Positions 6,886 through 15,439 of a DNA stretch of 27,260 bases are shown piece after piece (the stretch's first letter is position 1; every line of letters begins with the position of its first letter). The stretch is taken from contig DIZZ01000165.1 in the NCBI GenBank assembly GCA_002428045.1, positions 4,047-31,306 on the forward strand, written 5' to 3'. The DNA comes from Verrucomicrobia bacterium UBA6015 (GTDB lineage: Bacteria > Verrucomicrobiota > Kiritimatiellia > UBA8416). A program made the translations under genes and the position numbers. The notes below the pieces were generated by a model that saw nothing but the letters and a program-made list of their open reading frames with translations, was not told where the DNA came from and did no database searches.

Positions 6886-8373
6886 TCAGAACGTCGAGAG
6901 GCCGGTGGCTTCCTGGAAGCGGTAAAGTATCTGTCGCCAGCGGGAGGGATCCGCGTAGGTCTCGGTGTCGCCGGAAATGACCGGGAGCGGCTGGGACCTC
7001 CAGGCGAGGGCGAGGTAATCACGCACGGCGGTGGAAAAGGCCGCGTCCTGCGGACTGCGAATCTCGACACTGGTCTCTAGGTTGAAATTGTGCAGATTGC
7101 GGCGCGTATAGTTGGAGGAGCCGAGGATCGTAGTCATCTCGCCTTCGGCAGGTTCCAGCACCAGCATCTTGGTGTGGAACTGCTCCCCGTGCGTTTGTAT
7201 CCAACGCACCGGAACCCCTGCCACGGTAAGCTCTGCGGCCACCGGACGGTTCGGGATGCCGTTCTTCTCGCGACCGAAGGCATCCTTGTTAGGGTCCAGG
7301 ATCACACGAACATTGACACCCCGCTGATGGGCCTGTTTCAAGGTGCGGACGATGGGGCGTGAGGCGAGGTAGAACATGGTAAGGGTGACTTTATCACCTG
7401 CTTGTGCACGCTCAAGCAACGCCAGTGCCGCCCGTTCGACCGCCCGCTCGGTCAGCACGCGGAGGCGCAAGGGGGAGGGAGCGCCCGGATCCGCCGCTGC
7501 GGCCACAAGCGCTGCTGGCTCGGGTGCCCCTGACATTGCGCAAACCGCCGCCTCGGTGGCCAGTAGATCAGCTACCGCCGGACCGCTGAACACGACAGCC
7601 ACATTGTGATGGGCGCTGCTGGCATCGTGCGGATTGGCGGAGGTGACCAGCGCGGTCGGCACGCCACCTCGATCGGCGATGACGGTCTTGCGGTGATTGG
7701 CCTTGAAGTTAAGCAGATCGAGATAGCTGCGCAGCGGCACGGGGGCGCCCGCCATCGGGTTGGGCAGCATCGGACCGAAATGGTGCGGCCAGAAACGCAG
7801 CAGCAGGCGCCACCCGGTCGAATAGGCCGGGTTGCTGTCGCGTAAGGCGGTCAACCGGGTGGTGACCACCGTAACGCCGTGCGCCCGCAGCCGGGCGAGG
7901 TGTGCCGATTCAAGTCCGCCATACAGGGAGTTGAGCGGATCGGTGATCAGCCAGCAATGCAGCGCTGGACGGGCCTGCCGCCGGGCGATGATCGCATCGG
8001 TCAACTCGCGGGAGAGCGTGCGGTAAACGCGATCCTCCTTGCCCGTAAGGTCGTTGAACAGGAACATATCAATCACCAGCAGCGACTCGGCCTCGGCGAC
8101 CATGGCCAGCACTTCATCAAAGATCTGCTGGTCGACGCGGCGCTTGCCTTCAGCCCCATCCGTTTCTTGAAACGTGACATCGCGCAGAAAGCGTAGATCG
8201 TGGGCCGGATGGAACGAGCCGGTAAAGTCCAGGCCATCAGGCATCGGCTTGTAGACGTGCCAGGAGGCCACCGTCAGCAGGGATAGCGCCAGCGCCAGCA
8301 AACACCACCGCTTTCGCCCATGTTTTAGGCCTGGCGTGCGCGATGGATCAGGATCCTGTGCGTTAATTTTCAT
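6886..8373 (-). CDS. Membrane-anchored phospholipase D-like protein (cardiolipin synthase-type superfamily)
   Basis: 495 residues. A basic N-terminus and one hydrophobic segment (about 23-39) suggest a signal anchor. Two HKD-type motifs are present. The first is HRKTVIAD (H227, K229, D234) followed by TSANPHD. The second is HTKMLVLE (H400, K402, with E407 where D is usual) followed by GSSNYTRRNL. Each half also has the expected strand VIDMFLFND / LTMFYLASRP and a R-x-GVNVRVILDPN segment. PLD-superfamily enzymes transfer phosphatidyl groups through a histidine intermediate. Cardiolipin synthases, phospholipases and nucleases share the fold, so the substrate is not settled. The D-to-E change in motif 2 may be tolerated. 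The start ATG at 8371-8373 has GGAG seven bases upstream on the minus strand. It appears to be a single-gene unit. Confidence 0.8.
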   Translation of the reverse strand: MKINAQDPDPSRTPGLKHGRKRWCLLALALSLLTVASWHVYKPMPDGLDFTGSFHPAHDLRFLRDVTFQETDGAEGKRRVDQQIFDEVLAMVAEAESLLVIDMFLFNDLTGKEDRVYRTLSRELTDAIIARRQARPALHCWLITDPLNSLYGGLESAHLARLRAHGVTVVTTRLTALRDSNPAYSTGWRLLLRFWPHHFGPMLPNPMAGAPVPLRSYLDLLNFKANHRKTVIADRGGVPTALVTSANPHDASSAHHNVAVVFSGPAVADLLATEAAVCAMSGAPEPAALVAAAADPGAPSPLRLRVLTERAVERAALALLERAQAGDKVTLTMFYLASRPIVRTLKQAHQRGVNVRVILDPNKDAFGREKNGIPNRPVAAELTVAGVPVRWIQTHGEQFHTKMLVLEPAEGEMTTILGSSNYTRRNLHNFNLETSVEIRSPQDAAFSTAVRDYLALAWRSQPLPVISGDTETYADPSRWRQILYRFQEATGLSTF

Positions 8374-8684
8374 CGGGGTACTCCGTTCACAACGCCACCA
8401 CTTTATGGCAGGATCCTACGGTATGCAAGCAAACGATGCCCCCAGAAATTGAATATCCAATATCCAACAGGGAATATCCAATCGGCACGCACAACCCTGA
8501 TGACCGGTCTGCGATGTTGCTCGAAAAAGAACATCACGCCCCCGTACGGCAAAAGCAGATGAAATATCCATGGGTTCCTTATCCGTCATCCGCGATTAGG
8601 GATTGATTGGTTTCATGATTCTGATAGCATGACCCTGTATAGCGTAAATTAAGGCTAAAACGTTTCGCATACATAAACAAAAGA
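8374..8684. other. 311 bp spacer between divergent genes, with an iterated GAATATCCAAT motif
   Basis: No coding potential was seen. GAATATCCAAT occurs at 8451-8461 and 8472-8482, with a further ATATCCAA at 8459-8466, so the motif is repeated in phase within about 32 bp. The region separates the minus-strand PLD-like gene from the plus-strand membrane protein and should contain both promoters, but no convincing -35/-10 pair was found. Confidence 0.6.
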
Positions 8685-9815
8685 ATGAACAACCGATATA
8701 TCGTCATAATAGCATTGATAACACTTGCCATGGTTTTCTTTGTCTATGGCAAGATGGATGCTTCCATTGTTTCAAGAGCTACATGGGACTATCACAAGTA
8801 TCTTGCGATATCATCCGCAGCCCCTCTATTTGATGAATCAATTCCACAGCCCTTTGCTTTCAGGTTGCTGGGGCCCTACTTGCTCGGCTTACTACCCTGG
8901 GATATATTTCAGATCTACTACATAGCAACCATCCTCGTGGCCTTATTCTTGCTTGTTGTCTTTTACTGTTTTCTATGTAGCAATGGAATACGATCCAATG
9001 TTGCGGCAGTGACGGTTCTGCTATTTAGTTTTAATAAATATTTCTTTGGCTACCCCGTATGGAATCATTTCCAAATAAATGATCTAATATCCCTGATCCT
9101 ACTGATCGCCCTGTACTGGTGCATGCTTCGTCATAACTGGTCTGTGTTATGCGTTCTCCTCATGCTGGGATCTCTGACACGGGAAACATCGATGCTGGTT
9201 ATTCCGGTTGCTATCATATACCTTCTTGAATCAGGTGCATGGCGAAAGGAATGGATCCCTTTCGTTATTTCCGTCGTTCCCGGCATTGTGCTTTTTCTTT
9301 TTGTGCGTATGACCGTCCCCTATGATGGGGGGAGCAGCCTTTGGGATGCATTTCTGATGCATTCGAGCAAGCTTCTGTCGCCAGGCCGAGTATATGCACT
9401 CGTTATAAATTCATTTGCTCCTCTCGTTTTTGTTCCGGTGGTTCTGTGTGAGGTCACTATTTCCTTTTTTCGCAAGCGGTTGCATGGCTTGGCGTTTCTC
9501 TTGCTCGTGCTTGGAACCGCCCTTTTTGGTAGCAATGACGAGAGGCTTATGGCACCCTCATTCCTGATATTCTATTTTCTGATTGCCAGAATGCTTCAAG
9601 ACTATTTTTCAGATTCACCATGGTTGTTATGGTCTATAGTTTTGCTTGTTTTTCCAACAAGTCTCGACTACGTCATAGGTTTGCATCTCCTGCCCAACAT
9701 CGCCGTGATGTACACCCTCTCCATAATTTCAATGGCTGTCATCAGTAGCCTGTTTTTGTACAGGAAATATAGGTTAAAGGCAATAGCGAACCAGCCGTCG
9801 GTGGCGATTCAGTAA
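8685..9815 (+). CDS. Polytopic membrane protein, GT-C glycosyltransferase-like
   Basis: 376 residues with about nine or ten hydrophobic segments: near 5-22, 62-98, 106-116, 132-146, 152-182, 190-208, 240-260, 268-283, 289-303, 310-350. Polar loops carry WDYHKYLAISS and PQPFAFRLLGPYL. A short cytoplasmic-type motif LTRETSMLVIP follows segment 5. The multi-spanning layout with an early acidic loop and the TRE motif resembles uncharacterised GT-C-fold membrane glycosyltransferases that use polyprenyl-phosphate sugars. No diagnostic catalytic motif can be confirmed. The gene is clearly AT-richer than its neighbours (codons such as ATA, TTA and TAT), suggesting separate acquisition. It has no operon partner: upstream is the divergent PLD-like gene and downstream a gene remnant. 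Function remains a guess. Confidence 0.55.
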   Translation: MNNRYIVIIALITLAMVFFVYGKMDASIVSRATWDYHKYLAISSAAPLFDESIPQPFAFRLLGPYLLGLLPWDIFQIYYIATILVALFLLVVFYCFLCSNGIRSNVAAVTVLLFSFNKYFFGYPVWNHFQINDLISLILLIALYWCMLRHNWSVLCVLLMLGSLTRETSMLVIPVAIIYLLESGAWRKEWIPFVISVVPGIVLFLFVRMTVPYDGGSSLWDAFLMHSSKLLSPGRVYALVINSFAPLVFVPVVLCEVTISFFRKRLHGLAFLLLVLGTALFGSNDERLMAPSFLIFYFLIARMLQDYFSDSPWLLWSIVLLVFPTSLDYVIGLHLLPNIAVMYTLSIISMAVISSLFLYRKYRLKAIANQPSVAIQ

Positions 9816-9837
9816 AGGGCTCGGTCTGCCGAAGCTG

Positions 9838-9858
9838 AACGCCTCAACGCAAGGCGTT
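9838..9858. repeat. Perfect 7-bp inverted repeat (hairpin) after the membrane-protein gene
   Basis: AACGCCT (9838-9844) and AGGCGTT (9852-9858) form a stem around a seven-base loop, 23 bp past the stop codon at 9815. There is no T-run after it, so it is at best a weak terminator or mRNA-end structure. Confidence 0.45.
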
Positions 9859-9878
9859 GGGAATGAAAAGATGATTTA

Positions 9879-10417
9879 TTGACGAAGCGAAAACTCACGT
9901 CAGCCGATAAGGCGCAGAAAAAACGTCTCCGCGAGATGTACGAGACGGTATTCATGACCCCTATATCAAGAAAGAAAACCTAAGGAAGGAAGTCTGGTCC
10001 CTGTGTCACGGGGTGATCCTGGTGGCGTCCATCGTGCTGGGGATTCTGGTGCATCCCCGGTGGTTTCTGCTTCCCTTTGTCACCACGTTCGCACGTGCAT
10101 TCGGGCTGGGCTTGAACTTTGTGCTGAACGAAACACAGCATGTTGGGATGAGCGACAACGTTTCGGACTTCAGGCTCTGTACCCGTTCTATCCGGGTAAA
10201 CTCCTTTTTCGGATTCCTCTACTGGCAGATGCAGTATCATATCGAGCATCATATGTACGCGGCGATACCATTCTATAATCTTGCCCGGTTTAGCCGCCTG
10301 ATCAAGGATCAACTGCCTGTTCCCCCCGATGGCGTGATGGCGACCTGGCGCCTGATCGGGCGGATTTTAGCGAAGCAGAAGGCGGAAATTCGCCCATCCG
10401 ATGCGTGGATCGGATAA
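9879..10417 (+). pseudogene. Fatty acid desaturase remnant (C-terminal part, frameshifted)
   Basis: From 9911 one frame is open to the stop at 10417 and encodes a desaturase C-terminus. It includes LNETQHVGM, NVSDFRLCTRSI, FLYWQMQYHIEHHMYAAIP (third histidine box) and TWRLIGRI. The segment KKRLREMYETVF just upstream (from about 9918) continues the same protein in another frame. The reading passes to HDPYIKKENLRKEVWS if one base is restored near 9950, so a single-base deletion is likely. The first two histidine boxes (HxxxH and HxxHH), which bind the di-iron centre, are absent, as is the N-terminal half. The remainder could be translated from GTG 10013, but it would lack most iron ligands. It is best read as a dead gene 5'-truncated by rearrangement. 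Confidence 0.75.
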
Positions 10418-10528
10418 ATCTTTTCCAGAATCAGTCAAAGACAGGACTGCGCTGAACGTGTACTATTCTCGGATGTTGTGGTAAAAGGTCATTGCGGATC
10501 CAGTGGCAGGATTAAAGGAGAAATAGCG

Positions 10529-11968
10529 ATGAATAAAAATGTTTGGATGACGAGCCCGGTCATGCCAGCGGAACTGCAAACCGAGTGGCAGGTGCTGCAT
10601 GAGGGGAAGTGCCAGCGGGGCGTGTGGCGGCGGTTCAATGAGGATAAGTTCGGCATGTTCATTCACTGGGGACTTTATTCCATCCCGTCCGGCCGCTGGG
10701 ACGGCCGCGAGGTCTGGGGTATGGGCGAGTGGATCATGTGGCATGGCAATATCCCGCGGGCGGATTATGCCGCGTTGGCTAGGCAGCTCGATCCGGATAA
10801 GTTCAACGCTGCCGAATGGATCGGCCTCGCCAAGCTGGCCGGTATGAAGTATGTGGTCGTCACCGCCAAGCATCATGACGGCTTCGCCCTCTGGCCGAGC
10901 CGCTGCAGCACGTTCAATATCGCGGAGGCCTCGCCCTGCAAGATCAACATCCTCGATGAACTCTATGCCGAGTGCCAGAAGCAGCGGCTCGGGTTCGGGC
11001 TTTATTATTCCCATGTCATCGACTGGCATGACGGATGGGAGGGGGAGGGCGGCACGCCGGATGCCGATCCCACCGCCGAGCGGGACCGGAAGAAATCCAA
11101 CCCGATGAACACCTGGGACCCGGCCAATGTCACCCGTCGGGACTATTTCGAGAAGAAGGCCTATCCGCAGGTCAGGGAGCTGCTGGAACGTTATCCGAAG
11201 CTTTACTCGCTCTGGTTTGATTACTGGTACCTTGGCAAATACCTGAATCCGCCAGAGGCTTTCCGGTTCTATAAGCTGGTTACGGAGTTGCAGCCCGACT
11301 GTCTGGTTAACAGCCGGATGGATGGGCATCAGGACCGCCACACACTGGGCGACTACATCACGGCCGGGGACGATATGATCCTGGATCCGGATCAGCCGAT
11401 GCCCTGGGAATCGCCGGGAACGCTCAACAATACCTGGGGCTATAGCGAGCGCAGCACCGACTGGAAGAGCCGGGACGAATTGATTCATTTCCTGGTCAGC
11501 ATCATCAGCCGCGGTGGCAATTACCTCTTGAATATCGGTCCGCGCCCGGATGGATCCATCCCGGAAGAAACCTTTACCTGCTTCCGGCATATCGGCGACT
11601 GGATGCGGGTGAACGGGGAAGCGGTGTACGGCACCTCCGCCTGGCGTATCGACAAGGAAGGCGATTCCGTCAGCCGTTTCGGAGGAACGCTGGAACGGGA
11701 TGAGAAGGGATTCAAGGCGGCCTTCACATCGCGGGACCTGTGGTTCACCGCCAAAGGGGACGCGGTTTACGTCATCGGCCTGGTCTGGCCTGCTGACGGC
11801 AAGGTCATTGTACATTCCCTGGCGGGGCAAAACGTGAAATCCGTTGGCCTGCTCGGTGCAGCGCAGCCGCTCGCCTGGGCGATGACGGACACCGGACTGG
11901 CGGCAACGCTGCCGACGGTTGGGTTGGGAACCATAGGGTTTGTCCTCAGAGCAAATGTAATCCAATGA
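10529..11968 (+). CDS. Alpha-L-fucosidase, GH29 (copy 1)
   Basis: 479 residues from ATG 10529 with AAAGGAG eight bases upstream; the in-frame start at 10478 is rejected. GH29 retaining hydrolases release L-fucose from glycans. Visible motifs are KFGMFIHWGLYS (40-51), VTAKHHDGFALW (111-122) and FGLYYSHVIDW. The nucleophile region is LWFDYW with D231, and LNNTWGYS (299-306) and GGNYLLNIGPRPDGSIP (329-345) follow. The barrel occupies about 30-360, and the rest is a short beta-sandwich (to 479). No signal peptide is present, so the enzyme is probably cytoplasmic, acting on imported fucosylated oligosaccharides. It stands apart from the other two fucosidases, separated by a toxin-like gene pair, and is only about 40% similar by eye to copy 2. 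Linkage specificity cannot be read. Confidence 0.9.
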   Translation: MNKNVWMTSPVMPAELQTEWQVLHEGKCQRGVWRRFNEDKFGMFIHWGLYSIPSGRWDGREVWGMGEWIMWHGNIPRADYAALARQLDPDKFNAAEWIGLAKLAGMKYVVVTAKHHDGFALWPSRCSTFNIAEASPCKINILDELYAECQKQRLGFGLYYSHVIDWHDGWEGEGGTPDADPTAERDRKKSNPMNTWDPANVTRRDYFEKKAYPQVRELLERYPKLYSLWFDYWYLGKYLNPPEAFRFYKLVTELQPDCLVNSRMDGHQDRHTLGDYITAGDDMILDPDQPMPWESPGTLNNTWGYSERSTDWKSRDELIHFLVSIISRGGNYLLNIGPRPDGSIPEETFTCFRHIGDWMRVNGEAVYGTSAWRIDKEGDSVSRFGGTLERDEKGFKAAFTSRDLWFTAKGDAVYVIGLVWPADGKVIVHSLAGQNVKSVGLLGAAQPLAWAMTDTGLAATLPTVGLGTIGFVLRANVIQ

Positions 11969-12045
11969 GTTCGGTGTAATGCCAGGCAAAACAAGATTAA
12001 CATAAAGATCATTGTGCCTTCTGCTTTGCATTTATTACTTTACCA

Positions 12046-12075
12046 TTGTTAGAATCGTTAAAATATGAATAATAT
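12046..12075 (+). promoter_or_regulatory. Possible promoter for the PIN-associated gene pair
   Basis: TTGTTA (12046-12051) and TAATAT (12070-12075) are separated by 18 bp. They lie in an AT-rich stretch about 45 bp before the ribosome binding site AAAGGAGG of the next gene. The surrounding genes are GC-rich, so this AT-rich patch stands out, but both boxes are imperfect. Confidence 0.3.
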
Positions 12076-12119
12076 CCTCCGTGCTTGTGATTTAAAGATT
12101 TAGCGAAAGGAGGGTGAAT

Positions 12120-13112
12120 GTGAACGTGAATGAACCTCTATTAAAGATTCGTTTTGACGGAACCTCCGTTAGTGCGGGACGTATCCCTGTAGTGCATCTC
12201 CTCAAATTTCTGGGTAACCTGAACAAGGCACTTCAGCGTACAGGCAGTGTGCTGCGAGGAGCTGTTGAGAGTACTAAACTGGGGCGTCCACTCCAACAAA
12301 TCAAGGAAGAGATCGATCTGGATCTCGTCTTGCTGACCGAAGGTAGCCCGGCGGCTGTGCTCGGCTTCGAGCGGCGTCGAACAGAAGGCTATCTTCCCCA
12401 AATGGATTTCGGCATGGAGATACTGGAGAAGTCCATTCGAGGGCTTGAGGACGTCCAGAATAGGGAAGACGAAGCACCCTTGCCGAATGGCTATGACGCA
12501 GGCGTGTTAATGGCTTGGCGCGACGCGGGCCTCCTGTTCACCCAAGGCGTGGAGCGAATTGAAATCACACTGAATCATCGTGCTGTTCCACTGAGGACAT
12601 CTTTTACACCGAACGGCTATGAAAGGATTCAGAGACGCATCAAGGGACCGCAGAGGAACATTCGCACAATAGATGGCCGACTCTTGATGGCAGACTTTAA
12701 GGAACATGGCACTCGCTGCCGCATCCATCCGAGTGCAGGGGATCCCATCCTTTGCCTTTTTGATGAAGAACAAAAAGATGAGGTTCTGGACGACATGCTC
12801 CAGTATGTCCGCATCGTGGGCGAAGCAAAGGAGGATCCGTTCACAGGAAGAATCACAAGTGTCAAGATTCACGATATCGAACGACTTGAAGGTTTTGAAG
12901 ATAAGGCCGTTGATCTACTACCGCAAGGTACACCGATTGCTCGTAGCTTCTGGGAGTCCCCGTCACTTGACGAGCTTGCCTTGAGCCAGAATGTGCCGCC
13001 GCTTGCGAATGTTCAGGCGTTGTTCGGCACATGGCCAGGAGAAGACGATGACGGCTTTGAGGCCTCGATAGAGAATCTTCGGCATCATGAGTTCGCAGGA
13101 GGGGGAAAGTAA
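12120..13112 (+). CDS. Conserved-looking protein of unknown function, upstream partner of a PIN-domain protein
   Basis: 330 residues from GTG 12120, six bases after AAAGGAGG (12106-12113). GTG at 12114 sits inside that site, and GTG 12126 is the alternative. The N-terminal part (LLKIRFDGTSVSAGRIPVV, then LLKFLGNLNKALQRTGSVL) and the segment IDLDLVLLTEGSPAAVLGFE look like one small mixed domain. The C-terminal part (about 190-255) starts RTIDGRLLMADFKEHGTRCR. It continues CLFDEEQKDEVLDDMLQYV, IVGEAKEDPFTG and SVKIHDIERL, a beta-rich pattern reminiscent of OB-like folds. No known catalytic motif, membrane segment or signal is seen. The stop overlaps the PIN gene start by one base (TAATG), which points to translational coupling. 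It may act as an antitoxin, but at 330 residues it is far larger than the usual VapB type. Function is unassigned. Confidence 0.7.
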   Translation: MNVNEPLLKIRFDGTSVSAGRIPVVHLLKFLGNLNKALQRTGSVLRGAVESTKLGRPLQQIKEEIDLDLVLLTEGSPAAVLGFERRRTEGYLPQMDFGMEILEKSIRGLEDVQNREDEAPLPNGYDAGVLMAWRDAGLLFTQGVERIEITLNHRAVPLRTSFTPNGYERIQRRIKGPQRNIRTIDGRLLMADFKEHGTRCRIHPSAGDPILCLFDEEQKDEVLDDMLQYVRIVGEAKEDPFTGRITSVKIHDIERLEGFEDKAVDLLPQGTPIARSFWESPSLDELALSQNVPPLANVQALFGTWPGEDDDGFEASIENLRHHEFAGGGK

Positions 13113-13543
13113 TGAGCGACGCGAAGATCATTCTGGACACCTGTATCGTGTCGTACTTGATGCGGGGCGGTCCTGAGGCGGAACGCTACGCTCGCCACGT
13201 TGAAGGAAAGCTCTTGGCGATCAGTTTTATTACTGTCGGAGAAATGTATTTTGGCGCTGAGAAGGCCCGCTGGGGTTCGGACAAACGGCAGCGGCTCGAA
13301 ACGACGCTGCGAAATTTTGTGGTTATACCTTACGATCACGAGATAGCACGTTGTTATGGCCGACTGGTAGCCGAGCGGCAACGCAACGGCAGCCCCATAG
13401 CGCCCAACGACGCATGGATTGCCGCCTGCACCGTACGCCACGCTGCGCCGTTGATCACCCATAACCCGAAGGATTTCATGGGCATCAGTGGCCTGAGTAT
13501 TGTTACCGAGCAGCCGGTTGCTGAGACCCAGGAGAATACATGA
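13112..13543 (+). CDS. PIN-domain ribonuclease, VapC-like toxin
   Basis: 143 residues with the PIN layout. The first acidic residue is in KIILDTCIVSYLM (D9), the second in ISFITVGEMYFGAE (E44), and the third in PNDAWIAA (D100). THNPKDF (117-122) carries N118/D121 where a fourth acidic residue is often found. PIN proteins are metal-dependent RNases, frequently toxins cutting tRNA or rRNA. ATG 13112 overlaps the preceding stop as TAATG and has AGGAGGGGG upstream, so the pair is translated together. The partner is not a recognisable short DNA-binding antitoxin, which makes the module unusual. The pair sits between two fucosidase genes and is likely a mobile insertion in the glycan locus. Confidence 0.85.
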   Translation: MSDAKIILDTCIVSYLMRGGPEAERYARHVEGKLLAISFITVGEMYFGAEKARWGSDKRQRLETTLRNFVVIPYDHEIARCYGRLVAERQRNGSPIAPNDAWIAACTVRHAAPLITHNPKDFMGISGLSIVTEQPVAETQENT

Positions 13544-13735
13544 TGGTGAACGCATCAATATCCTCAAGCGCAAACCCTGGCTTCTAGGAGCAGCTCTGGC
13601 CGCTGCCGACAAGAGCGCGAAGTCCCATATCTCTTGGATATACTCGCGCGGGGGCCAGAACTGGTTCTCGAACACACCGAGGTATTATGCAAGGACTGGA
13701 GTGCTGGAAACAAGTGATAAATAAAGGAGAATGAT

Positions 13736-15439
13736 ATGACGGCAGAGGAGCGGTTGGCATGGTGGCATGAGGCGCGGTTCGGGATGTTCATTCACTGGGG
13801 GTTGTATGCCAGTCTGGCCGGGGAGTGGAAGGGCAAGAATGTCCCCGGTATTGGTGAGTGGATCATGCGCAATGGGAAGATTCCCATCGCCGAATACGAG
13901 GAACTGGCGAAGGATTTCAATCCGGTGAAATTCGATGCCGAGGCGTGGGCCGAGCTGGCGCGGCAGGCTGGGATGAAGTACCTGGTGATTACCGCCAAGC
14001 ATCACGAAGGCTTCTGCATGTTCGATTCGCCGAGCAACCCCTACAACATCGTGAAGCAGACGCCTTTCGGTCGGGATCCGATGATGGAGCTGGCCACCGC
14101 CTGCAACAAGCGCGGCATCCGCATGTGTTTTTACTATTCCCAGGCGCTCGACTGGCATGCGCCCGGCGGGGCAGGTCACTGGGAAGAGGTCGGCACCGGC
14201 CCCGAGTGGCTCAGCTACGCGCGCCCGCCAGAGGATTTCCAGCGCTATCTCGACACCGTAGTAAAGCCCAACCTCGTTGAACTCTTAACCAAGTACGGTC
14301 CGATCGGCCTGATCTGGTTCGATACTCCGGTTGCCATCACCCAGGAGCAAAGCCGCTCCTTGCGTGACCTTGTCCACAGCCTCCAGCCCGCCTGTCTCGT
14401 CAGCGGCCGCGTGGGGCATGATGTGGGCGATTATGGTAGCCTAGGAGATAACGAGCATCCGGCTGGCAAGGTTGAGGGGGCGTGGGAAACGCCTGCTACC
14501 CTGAATGATACGTGGGGATACCGGAAGGACGACCACCACTGGAAGTCGCTGGCGACCCTGCTGGATCTGCTGGTCAACTGTGCGTCCAAGGGGGTGAACT
14601 ACCTGTTGAATGTCGGGCCGACCGCCGAAGGTGTCATTCCCCAGCCGAGCGTGGATCTCCTGAAGCAGGTCGGCGCCTGGCTGGAACGGAATGGTGAAGC
14701 GATCTATGGCACCTCGGCGAGTCCCTTCTTTACCGATCCTGCCTGGGGCCGGGTGACCTGCAAGGGGGAGAACCTTTATCTCATGGTCAAGCAATGGCCA
14801 GCCGACGGGGTGCTGGCTCTATACGGATTGCGGAACAAGGTTCGCTCGGCGCGGATCATAGGAAAAGCGGACGAAAGCGTCCGGGTGAGGCAGGACGGCG
14901 ACACGGTGCTGCTGGATGTGCCCGCGCTGGCACCGGAGGAGATTGTCTCGGTCGTGGCCGTTGGATTAGACGGTGTGCCTGATGTGGAGCAACTGGTCAT
15001 CCAGGAGGGGCGCGCGCCAATCCGCTTGTCCGCGGCGGTCGGGCAAATGTCGGGGATCGCCAAGGTACACCAGGAAGGGGTGACCGAGGGGTGGAATGAT
15101 ACCGGAAGCAGCATGTCGTGGACCTTCCGGCTCAAGATCCCCGGCGATTATGAGGTGGTGGCGGTGACCCGGGTCAACCCCCGCCGTCCGGAATGGTTCG
15201 GTAATCATGATGTGAAGGTGACCCGCGGCGAAGACTCCCTGGTCGCCACCGTTGGCATCCGCGACATGGGGGCCATCGAGAATGAATGGCGCGCCCAGAT
15301 TGTGCGCAGCCGGGTGGGGAGCCTGCGCTTCGATAGGGCGGGGGAAGATACCATCAGTCTCGCCGCTGTACGCCTCGACAAGGATGCGATCAGAGGGATG
15401 AAACTGGTGGCAATTGAATTGGTGCGAAAGGATTCATGA
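13736..15439 (+). CDS. Alpha-L-fucosidase, GH29 (copy 2), with extra C-terminal domain
   Basis: 567 residues; ATG 13736 has AAAGGAG seven bases upstream. GH29 motifs are RFGMFIHWGLYA (14-25), ITAKHHEGFCMF (85-96), CFYYSQALDW (131-140), LIWFDTP with nucleophile D196, LNDTWGYR (256-263) and GVNYLLNVGPTAEGVIP (286-302). The catalytic barrel begins almost at residue 1, so there is no signal peptide and the product is likely cytoplasmic. Beyond residue about 320 are a beta-sandwich and then a further beta-rich domain (about 425-567). The latter, with WTFRLKIPGDYEVVAVTR and DNxx-type strands, resembles the sugar-binding-like tail found on some GH29 proteins. The stop overlaps the next gene as ATGATG, so it leads the operon fucosidase - esterase-like - sialidase - fucosidase. 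Confidence 0.9.
   Translation: MTAEERLAWWHEARFGMFIHWGLYASLAGEWKGKNVPGIGEWIMRNGKIPIAEYEELAKDFNPVKFDAEAWAELARQAGMKYLVITAKHHEGFCMFDSPSNPYNIVKQTPFGRDPMMELATACNKRGIRMCFYYSQALDWHAPGGAGHWEEVGTGPEWLSYARPPEDFQRYLDTVVKPNLVELLTKYGPIGLIWFDTPVAITQEQSRSLRDLVHSLQPACLVSGRVGHDVGDYGSLGDNEHPAGKVEGAWETPATLNDTWGYRKDDHHWKSLATLLDLLVNCASKGVNYLLNVGPTAEGVIPQPSVDLLKQVGAWLERNGEAIYGTSASPFFTDPAWGRVTCKGENLYLMVKQWPADGVLALYGLRNKVRSARIIGKADESVRVRQDGDTVLLDVPALAPEEIVSVVAVGLDGVPDVEQLVIQEGRAPIRLSAAVGQMSGIAKVHQEGVTEGWNDTGSSMSWTFRLKIPGDYEVVAVTRVNPRRPEWFGNHDVKVTRGEDSLVATVGIRDMGAIENEWRAQIVRSRVGSLRFDRAGEDTISLAAVRLDKDAIRGMKLVAIELVRKDS

Noticed and set aside
10463..12031. Long minus-strand open frame opposite fucosidase copy 1
   Set aside because: Antisense shadow of a GH29 gene with intact motifs and ribosome binding site on the plus strand.
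13500..13724. Small open frame between the PIN gene and fucosidase copy 2
   Set aside because: No ribosome binding site or family resemblance. Another frame (ending LEHTEVLCKDWSAGNK before 13724) looked slightly protein-like but could not be assigned, so it may be an unidentifiable remnant.
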